Below, piece after piece: positions 58,455 through 64,000 of a DNA stretch of 64,000 nucleotides; the first letter of the stretch is position 1, and the number at the start of each line of letters is the position of its first letter. This stretch comes from an uncultured Neglectibacter sp. (GTDB lineage Bacteria > Bacillota > Clostridia > Oscillospirales > Acutalibacteraceae). The DNA is taken from assembly GCA_947647615.1 (NCBI GenBank), contig CANSKS010000002.1, positions 47,473 to 111,472 of the forward strand, written 5' to 3'. Both the position numbers and the translations under genes were made by a program. Below the pieces are notes generated by a model, which searched no databases, was not told the origin of the DNA, and saw only the letters and a program-made list of their open reading frames with translations.

Positions 58455-59602
58455 GGGCGGTTCCTCTCCTTTTTTTGTTTTTCCTCAATCCAATCTACCG
58501 CCGCCCGGGCGGCGTTTCCCGTTTCCCGCAGGCCAAATTCCCGGCGAAAGGCTTCCTCCGCCTTTTCTTGTTCCTGAGGGTCAAAGGCCAGCACGGCCTG
58601 TTCCAGGGCGCCGTTGGTTTCCGCCAGGGGATAGGGCAGCTTTTCCATGTCGAAATAGAAGTTCCGGTCTCCCCGGTAGGCCTCCTTGTCGTTGACATAA
58701 AGGAAACAGGGCTTCCCGGTGGCCATGTAATCGAACATGACGGAGGAATAGTCGGTGAGCAGGGCGTCGCAGGCCAGGTAGAGCTCCTGAATGTCCGGGT
58801 AGTCGGAAGCGTTTTTTACAAGCTGAGGGTCAAGTCCCATACCGGATGCCTTTTCCGCAATGTTGGGATGCAGCTTGAGCAGCACCTGCCAGTCCCCGCC
58901 GAACCTTTTGGAAAGGGCGGATGCCAGCCGGGGGAAGTCTACGTCATAGGCGGAAAGGCCCTTGTCTTTCCGGAAGGTGGGGGCGTAAAGCAAAAGCTTT
59001 TTCCCCGGTGGGGTGCCGAGAGCCCTTCTGGCCTTTTCCCGGATTTCCGGCCGGGGGTGCGCCAGCATGTCGTTTCGAGGCAGGCCCTGTTCCAGAATTT
59101 CTCCGGAATACCAAAAGGCCTTCCGGTAAATTTCCGTTAAGAACCGGCTGTTGGAAAGGAACAGGTCGCAAAGGGCGGAGTCGTGCCGGGCGGCCTTGAT
59201 ATAATCCGGGGGAAGCGCCTCCAGGGCGTCGCCCTCAATGCGCTTTAGGGGAAAGCCGTGCCAGGTCTGCAAGTAGAGCTGGCCCCTTCCCTTTTGGGTG
59301 TAGGCCCATTTCCGGCAGTTGTCCACCCAAATTCCGGCGGTGCACTGGTGGTAAATGGCCTTTGGGCTTTCCAAAAGCAGGGGCTTGGCCCCGGCAGGCA
59401 GGGAGGCGGCCTCCGCCTCGCCCTTTACGATCCAGTATACCTCATAGCCCCGGGAAAGGAGCTCCGCGCCAATGGCCCCGGGGCTGTCGGACCAGCCGCG
59501 GCCGTAAAAGCACTGGCACACCGCCTTTTTTGGGTTTTTGGGCAAAAGAGACCAGGCCTGCCACAGGACGTTCCGCCGGGCCTTTTTAAAAAATTCCTTC
59601 AT
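58451..59602 (-). CDS. CDP-glycerol glycerophosphotransferase family protein (TagB/TagF-like)
   Basis: 383 residues, the length of TagB-type primases. ARHDSALCDLFLSNSRFLTEIYRKAF, LEQGLPRNDMLAHP and ALLTDYSSVMFDYMATGKPCFLY are family segments, with the conserved His in TWHGFPLKR. It uses CDP-glycerol (from the adjacent TagD) to transfer glycerol phosphate to a lipid-linked saccharide. TagB-type (first unit) against TagF-type (polymerase) cannot be decided, but the short length fits TagB. Overlaps the flippase gene and tagD by four bases each. Confidence 0.9.
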   Translation of the reverse strand: MKEFFKKARRNVLWQAWSLLPKNPKKAVCQCFYGRGWSDSPGAIGAELLSRGYEVYWIVKGEAEAASLPAGAKPLLLESPKAIYHQCTAGIWVDNCRKWAYTQKGRGQLYLQTWHGFPLKRIEGDALEALPPDYIKAARHDSALCDLFLSNSRFLTEIYRKAFWYSGEILEQGLPRNDMLAHPRPEIREKARRALGTPPGKKLLLYAPTFRKDKGLSAYDVDFPRLASALSKRFGGDWQVLLKLHPNIAEKASGMGLDPQLVKNASDYPDIQELYLACDALLTDYSSVMFDYMATGKPCFLYVNDKEAYRGDRNFYFDMEKLPYPLAETNGALEQAVLAFDPQEQEKAEEAFRREFGLRETGNAARAAVDWIEEKQKKERNRP

Positions 59603-60915
59603 GCCTTTGCCTCCCCTTTTGCTTTCGTGTCCTGAGCCTCAGGCTCAGGTCTTAGCCTGTCCCGATGCAGGAAAATGACCACTACCCGGAACAGCAGCAC
59701 TAAAAATTCTGTAAGGGAGGTCACAAGGCACAGGGTGAACATGTTCAAGTGGCCGGTGAAGAACACAATGGCCAGGTTTATGAGGTGAATGGCCATACAG
59801 AACATAGTGGAAAGGTTGGCATATTGGGCAAGGCCCATGGCTCCCAGGGTGGGGAAGCCCAGCACATAGTTGGGCAGGGTGAACAGCACCACGGGCAGCA
59901 GGGCCCGCAGGGGCAAAATACTTTCGGCGAAATCGGGGCCGAAGAACCAGGTGCAAATGGGTTCGGCAAACAGGAACACCACTGCGCAGCCCAAAAAGAT
60001 AAGGGGCATGAACAGGAGCAGAGTGCGCTTGATAAGCCGGAAATTCTTATGCTTTACCATGTGGGGGTAAAGGCTGTCGGAAATAGGGGAAAGCATGTTC
60101 CGGGCCGTATTGATCACCTTGTCGGAGGCGGCGGAGTAGGCCCCGGCCAAAGCTCCGGAAGGGTCCATTGCCCCTAAGATAATGGTGTTGGTGGAGGTGT
60201 ATACGGTGGAAGATATTTTGGAAACGAAAAACCAGAAGGAGCTTTTCACTTCCAGAAAGACTTCCCTTGCCGTCACCCGGCAAAAATGGATGCCCATTTT
60301 TTTTACCAAATGCCAATACACCACCACAATAGCCCCGGTATTCCCAATGGCGGTAAACAGGGGAACCAGGTAATATTGGTCCTTGGTGCGCAGGAAAATG
60401 AAGATCATCACGGTGAAAAACAGCTTGATCATCACCGTGCGGAAAGTGATGACAGACATGCGCTCTAAGCCCTTGTACATGTAATCGGGCAAAAAGGAGT
60501 TGGTGGCGGTGGCCATAAGGTAAAAGAAATACATGAGCCGCATGGTGTTGTCTTGCAGGCCAGGGAAAAGGAAAACCACGACGATGAACAGGGAAACCAG
60601 GAAAAAGATGCCCTTGGCCCAGGTGACACAGGAAAGCACTTTGGAAAGCACCTGGGGGTTGTCCCGGTGCCGGGAGATTTTGGCCACGGCCGAAAGGATG
60701 AAGCCAAAATCGATGAGCAGCTGGAAATACATCATAATGGCGGCCGCCACGCCCAAAATGCCAAAGTTTTCTTTGCCCAGAACGCGGGTCTGGTAGGGCA
60801 CGGTCACAAGCCCTAAAAACATGTTGGAAAACTGTAAAATGTAAAGCATGACGGCGTTTTCGATGAAGCTGCCCTGCTTCCGGTTTTTCCATTTTTTAAT
60901 GAGGTTCAAGCCCAT
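59599..60915 (-). CDS. Polysaccharide biosynthesis flippase (Wzx/MOP superfamily)
   Basis: 438 residues with about 12 hydrophobic segments. The N terminus SFIENAVMLYILQFSNMFLGLVTVPYQTRVLGKENFGILGVA is typical of Wzx-type undecaprenyl-pyrophosphate oligosaccharide flippases. It would move the repeat unit made by the adjacent GT2, TagB-like and TagD proteins across the membrane. The 3' end overlaps the TagB-like gene by four bases; 39 bases separate it from the GT2 stop. Confidence 0.9.
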   Translation of the reverse strand: MGLNLIKKWKNRKQGSFIENAVMLYILQFSNMFLGLVTVPYQTRVLGKENFGILGVAAAIMMYFQLLIDFGFILSAVAKISRHRDNPQVLSKVLSCVTWAKGIFFLVSLFIVVVFLFPGLQDNTMRLMYFFYLMATATNSFLPDYMYKGLERMSVITFRTVMIKLFFTVMIFIFLRTKDQYYLVPLFTAIGNTGAIVVVYWHLVKKMGIHFCRVTAREVFLEVKSSFWFFVSKISSTVYTSTNTIILGAMDPSGALAGAYSAASDKVINTARNMLSPISDSLYPHMVKHKNFRLIKRTLLLFMPLIFLGCAVVFLFAEPICTWFFGPDFAESILPLRALLPVVLFTLPNYVLGFPTLGAMGLAQYANLSTMFCMAIHLINLAIVFFTGHLNMFTLCLVTSLTEFLVLLFRVVVIFLHRDRLRPEPEAQDTKAKGEAKA

Positions 60916-60954
60916 ACTCCTTTCGGGTTCTCCAGTGTTCGGAAGCGGCGTGTT

Positions 60955-61929
60955 TCAGCCCTTGATCCGGAACAACAGGCTGATGAGCCCGTACTGCTTC
61001 CGTTCCAGTAAAAACAGCAGCAGCCGGCGCTTTTTTCCCAGCCTGGGCAAATATTTATTCTGCTTCCATTCCGGAAACTCCCCGTTCAAATAGGCGGAAA
61101 ATTCCTCCAGCAGAGGATGGTGTTTTTCGATGCGCAGCACCCGCACGGAAGCGGTGAGGTACTCGTGGAGCAGGGTGAGATAGCAAAGCTCCTCCCGGTA
61201 TTCCTCCGCTTTCTTCTGGGCTTTAAAATAGGAAAGAATATCCTGGAAGGCCTCGATGATCTCCCGGTTCCGGGCGGCGTTCAGGTTGTTGGTAATGGAG
61301 CCCTGGCGCAAAAGGTAATTGTAGCCGATATCGTCCAGAAATACCGCCCGGTCCGCCGCCAAAAGCAGCTTTAAGGTGGTGCGGATATCTTCATACCACA
61401 CCCGGCCGGGATAGCGGATGCCCGTGTCCCGGAACAGGGCCGCCCGGTAAAGCTTGTTCCAGGCGCAGGGGGAAGCCAGGTAAATATCTTTGTGCTCCGC
61501 GATGGAAAGGGGCTGGTTTTTCGGCTGGGCCTCCCGGAATTCCGAAAGGGCGTTCCCGGCCTCGTCTACCGTGCGGAAATTGAAAAATACCAGATCGGCC
61601 CCGGTTTTTTCGGCAGCCTTCCGAGCGCTTTCCAAAATGCCCGGCTCCAGCCAATCGTCGCTGTCCACGAAAAGGAGATATTCCCCCAAGGCCTCTTCGA
61701 TACCCCTGTTCCGTGCTCCGCCCAGCCCGGCGTTCTCCTGGTGGATGACCCGGACCCGGGGATCTTCTTTCGAAAGCCCGTCGCAAAGGGCGCCGCTGCT
61801 GTCGGTGGAGCCGTCGTCCACCAGAATCAGCTCCAAATCTTGTTCGGTTTGGGCCAGAACGGAACGGGCGCATTTTTCCACGTAGGGCGCCACGTTGTAC
61901 ACGGGCATAATGACGCTGGTTTTTGGCAT
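60955..61929 (-). CDS. Glycosyltransferase family 2
   Basis: 324 residues, GT-A fold. SVIMPVYNVAPYVEKCARSVLAQT, LILVDDGSTDSSGALCD (nucleotide-sugar Asp), NAGLGGARNRGIEEALGEYLLFVDSDDWL (metal-binding DxD region) and PCAWNKLYRAALF. It transfers an unknown sugar to a lipid-linked acceptor, with no membrane span, so it is cytoplasmic or membrane-associated. First gene of the polymer operon, read from the promoter at 61973-62001. Confidence 0.93.
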   Translation of the reverse strand: MPKTSVIMPVYNVAPYVEKCARSVLAQTEQDLELILVDDGSTDSSGALCDGLSKEDPRVRVIHQENAGLGGARNRGIEEALGEYLLFVDSDDWLEPGILESARKAAEKTGADLVFFNFRTVDEAGNALSEFREAQPKNQPLSIAEHKDIYLASPCAWNKLYRAALFRDTGIRYPGRVWYEDIRTTLKLLLAADRAVFLDDIGYNYLLRQGSITNNLNAARNREIIEAFQDILSYFKAQKKAEEYREELCYLTLLHEYLTASVRVLRIEKHHPLLEEFSAYLNGEFPEWKQNKYLPRLGKKRRLLLFLLERKQYGLISLLFRIKG

Positions 61930-61972
61930 GGAACCCCTCCTTTTTCTTTAGCTTTGCCGGAATATGGAAGCT

Positions 61973-62001
61973 ATTATACACGCTTTGTCCCATTTTTGCA
62001 A
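61973..62001 (-). promoter_or_regulatory. Promoter of the GT2-flippase-tagB-tagD operon
   Basis: Minus strand TTGCAA (62001-61996), 17-base spacer, TATAAT (61978-61973), about 45 bases before the GT2 ATG, with AAGGAGG in the leader. Confidence 0.85.
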
Positions 62002-62029
62002 CGTGGGGCTGGAATTAACCCCGGGGCGC

Positions 62030-62478
62030 CTAAAGGTCTCTCTCCAGCAGGATCAAGGATACGGTGGTACCGGGCTCTAATTTCCTGGTTTGCGTTTTGT
62101 GAAAGCCGTGCCGTTCATAAAAGCGCACCGCTCCCTGGTTTTTTCGATGGTCCACAAAAACCTTGCGCCTTGTTCCCCTTTGGCGAATTCTATGAGCTCT
62201 CCTCCGATCCCTTGGCCTGCAAAGAAGGAATCTACATACAGCTCTTTGATTTCTTCCCCCTCCATATGGAGCAGTCCCTTTACAAATTCCTCCTCATAAA
62301 CCCAAATGTGTTCCAGAATGCCGGGATCGGCGTATTTTTCCGCCACGGGCAGCACCTGCAGCACCCCGAAGGAATAGGGATCGTCCCGGAAGATGGAGCG
62401 GTAGTTTACCCGCTTTGCGAAAACTAAGATCTCGGCGATCCGGGAAAGGTCCCGGGCAGTGGCTTTCCGTATTTTCAT
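62030..62478 (-). pseudogene. GNAT N-acetyltransferase, frameshifted near its 3' end
   Basis: The first 115 or so codons read as a normal GNAT (LSRIAEILVFAKRVNYRSIF, the acetyl-CoA loop VDSFFAGQGIGGELIEFAK). At an A6 run on the minus strand (62144-62139) the frame ends early, giving a 133-residue product with an atypical tail stopping at 62077. Reading one base back from the run restores the family ending (AVRFYERHGFHKTQT...SLILLERDL) up to a stop at 62030. So either one A has been lost, or slippage at the run restores the full protein. Confidence 0.75.
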
Positions 62479-62856
62479 GGCTGTTCCTCCCTGGAAAGGT
62501 TCTGTGCTGCCTTTTGCATTTTACTACTTGAATTTTACCACAGGCTCGGGTTCTGTTCCACCCATTTTCCGGGACCCAGAGGAATTTTTATGCCGGCGGT
62601 GCAGTTTTGGGCAGGGGCGTCCTTATCCCTTTTACATGTAAAAAAAGAAAAGCGTAAAGTAAAAATTAGAAAAAGTGCACTTTTAAGAATAAGATTTTTT
62701 GCCAACAACTATGCAAAAAATCTTGAAATATCCTGGTTATTCTTGTATGATAGATGGTACAAAGGGGACTGCGGACGGGGTTCGGAAAAGTACACTTTTC
62801 CGAAATTCCGAGGCTCCTTCGCAAGCCATAGAATGTCAAAGGAGGAAAAACAAAGT
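62479..62856. other. Intergenic region with palindrome module B
   Basis: 378 bases without a gene. It holds a small CTTTTACATGTAAAAAAAG dyad (62630-62648), palindrome module B (62666-62804) and the Shine-Dalgarno AAAGGAGG (62838-62845) of the SLH/LRR gene. Confidence 0.7.
62666..62804 (+). promoter_or_regulatory. Palindrome-flanked promoter module B (drives the SLH/LRR gene)
   Basis: Two palindromes, 62666-62689 (degenerate, core AAAAGTGCACTTTT) and 62781-62804 (near-perfect, half-site TTCGGAAAAG), 115 bp apart. Between them lies TTGAAA (62723-62728), a 17-base spacer and TATGAT (62746-62751). The -35 flank CTTGAAAT(A/T)TCCTGGTT matches module A. The promoter points into the plus-strand SLH gene with the second palindrome just downstream of the predicted start site, an operator position. 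Confidence 0.7.
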
Positions 62857-64000
62857 ATGAACAAGAAAATTCCAGCAATTTTATTGGCGGCCATGCTGCT
62901 GGTAGTGGCAGTGCTGCCTGTGACGGCAGCGGCCGAGGAGTATTACGACCCCGAAATGGTCTTTAGCGGCACCTATGGAACCCTTTCCTGGAAGGCCGAT
63001 TACAATTTCCCGCCCTACAGCCTCACCGTTGGCGGCAGCGGCGCAATGCAGAAAACAGAGGCCGCATCCTACCCCTGGCACGACTATTTCCTGCAGGGGA
63101 AATCCGGCGCTGCCACTAAAATCATCGTGGAAGCCGGCGTGACCTCCATTGCGGATGACGCCTTCCAAATGACCGGCTGCCAAGGAATCTCCATTGCCAA
63201 TACGGTCACCTCGATTGGCGCCGGAGCCTTCCGGTACGGCGGTACCGATGGCTTAAACAGCCCCTATGTGGCGTCTGTGGAGATCCCCGGAAGCGTTAAG
63301 ACCATTGGCGCCCAAGCCTTTGGCAATTTCGGCGGGTTCTCATTTGTTTTGCGCGACGGCGTGGAAGAGATAGGGGACGGCGCCTTCGCCTCCAGAAGTT
63401 TAGAAAGCATTTACCTTCCCGCTTCCCTTTCTAAAATCGGCACCGGCGTTTTATCTGCCGAAAGCGAAAACCTGAAGGACATTTATTACGGCGGCAGCGA
63501 GGCAGACTTCCAGTCCAAGGGTCTTACCCGGCTGGGCTATGGCGCGGGCGTCACTGTGCACTACAATTCTCCCGCCCCCGGCGACGAGCCCCCTAAGCCC
63601 GACAATACCGTAGGGGGCTTTGAAGACGTATTCGTGGGCGACTATTGGGCAGATGCCGTAAAGTGGGCCGTAGAGAACGGGATCACCGACGGTCTTACTC
63701 CCACCACCTTCGGCCCTGCAAAAAATTGTACCCGCGGGCAGATTGTCACCTTCCTTTGGAACGCGGCGAAGAAGCCGGAGCCCAAGAGCACCGCGAACCC
63801 CTTTACCGACGTGAAGCCCGGGGATTACTTTTACAAGGCCGTATTGTGGGCGGTGGAAAACGGCATCACCGACGGCACCACTCCCACCACCTTCAGCCCC
63901 GGAAAAGTTTGCACTCGGAACCAGGCGGTGACCTTCCTCTGGAATGCGGCGAAGAAGCCGGAGCCCAAGAGCACCGCGAACCCCTTTACCGACGTGAAGC
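62857..64000 (+). CDS. SLH-domain surface protein with leucine-rich-repeat (BspA-type) region, 3' end missing
   Basis: Open from ATG 62857 to the end of the window (381 codons, no stop). A Sec signal peptide (AILLAAMLLVVAVLPVTAAA) is followed by BspA-like leucine-rich repeats (about 60-215; ITSIGAGAF and GVEEIGDGAFA units), then SLH-type units with a 61-residue period (FEDVFVGDYWADAVKWAVENGITDG, then the same with KPGDYFYKAVLWAVENGITDG). The start has AAAGGAGG nine bases upstream. BspA-type repeats suggest binding to host or other surface proteins. More SLH units probably follow outside the window. Confidence 0.85.
   Translation, partial: MNKKIPAILLAAMLLVVAVLPVTAAAEEYYDPEMVFSGTYGTLSWKADYNFPPYSLTVGGSGAMQKTEAASYPWHDYFLQGKSGAATKIIVEAGVTSIADDAFQMTGCQGISIANTVTSIGAGAFRYGGTDGLNSPYVASVEIPGSVKTIGAQAFGNFGGFSFVLRDGVEEIGDGAFASRSLESIYLPASLSKIGTGVLSAESENLKDIYYGGSEADFQSKGLTRLGYGAGVTVHYNSPAPGDEPPKPDNTVGGFEDVFVGDYWADAVKWAVENGITDGLTPTTFGPAKNCTRGQIVTFLWNAAKKPEPKSTANPFTDVKPGDYFYKAVLWAVENGITDGTTPTTFSPGKVCTRNQAVTFLWNAAKKPEPKSTANPFTDVK
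63763..64000 (+). repeat. Near-identical 183-base tandem repeat units within the SLH gene
   Basis: A 55-base stretch encoding AAKKPEPKSTANPFTDVK is identical at 63763-63817 and 63946-64000, one 183-base (61-codon) unit apart. The parts in between are similar but not identical. Confidence 0.85.

Noticed and set aside
57475..58488. A single 337-residue protein spanning the DUF4364 gene and tagD in one frame
   Set aside because: The upstream part is tagD read in another frame and lacks homology; the ATG at 58056 overlaps the tagD stop as a normal coupled gene pair.

Overview
The window reads as a chromosomal segment of a Gram-positive anaerobe of the class Clostridia, probably a gut Oscillospirales-type organism. 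The evidence is moderately GC-rich coding sequence, strong Shine-Dalgarno sites, several TTG starts, an LTA-synthase-like enzyme, teichoic-acid-type genes (TagD/TagB), S-layer-homology (SLH) surface proteins with InlB-type repeats, a DUF4364 protein, and the anaerobic (CbiD/CbiG) cobalamin route. The genus is inference only. I see no transposase, integrase, phage structural gene, rRNA or CRISPR array. One tRNA (Lys, UUU) is present.

Layout. 1-5.0 kb: end of wecB, an LTA-synthase-like enzyme, a GNAT and cinA. 5.0-15.2 kb: oxidoreductase, gluQ, methyltransferase, a HAD/Eis/lipase/GNAT operon, malic enzyme with an ECF S component, and an HtrA protease. 15.2-19.5 kb: a repeat-rich spacer, a 1050-residue SLH/InlB-repeat protein, and an unusual palindrome-flanked promoter module. 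19.5-25.6 kb: a sugar ABC importer (binding protein and two permeases) with a UROD-family enzyme and a divergent AraC regulator. 25.6-27.3 kb: an RNA uracil methyltransferase and a GNAT. 27.4-34.5 kb: a type I restriction-modification locus (hsdM, hsdS, hsdR) with a HigBA-like toxin-antitoxin pair between hsdS and hsdR. 34.5-42.1 kb: phosphodiesterase, two esterases, and a redox cluster (aldo/keto reductase, DUF4405 membrane protein, a broken flavodoxin fused by deletion to an MBL hydrolase, and an intact flavodoxin lipoprotein). 42.2-54.9 kb: a 13-gene cobalamin operon (cbiA-C-D-F-G-H, a cbiJ-E-T fusion, cbiB, cobD, a phosphoglycerate-mutase-like gene, cobU, cobS, cobC). 55-62 kb, minus strand: tRNA-Lys, GH36 alpha-galactosidase, DUF4364, tagD, tagB-like, flippase and GT2, followed by a frameshifted GNAT. 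62.5-64 kb: a second palindrome-flanked promoter module and the start of an SLH/leucine-rich-repeat protein that runs off the window.

How the parts fit. The cobalamin operon converts precorrin/cobalt-precorrin intermediates to adenosylcobinamide-GDP and joins on the lower ligand, but cbiL, a cobaltochelatase, cbiP, an adenosyltransferase and cobT are not here and must be elsewhere. wecB/LTA-synthase and GT2/flippase/TagB/TagD point to cell-wall polymer synthesis, and the SLH proteins would attach to such polymers.

The most interesting signals are regulatory. Two distant loci next to SLH genes share a module of two about 24-bp palindromes 115-116 bp apart around a TTGAAA-17-TATGNT promoter. 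Two redox-gene promoters about 0.9 kb apart share a long upstream motif. The toxin-antitoxin promoter sits inside a perfect inverted repeat.
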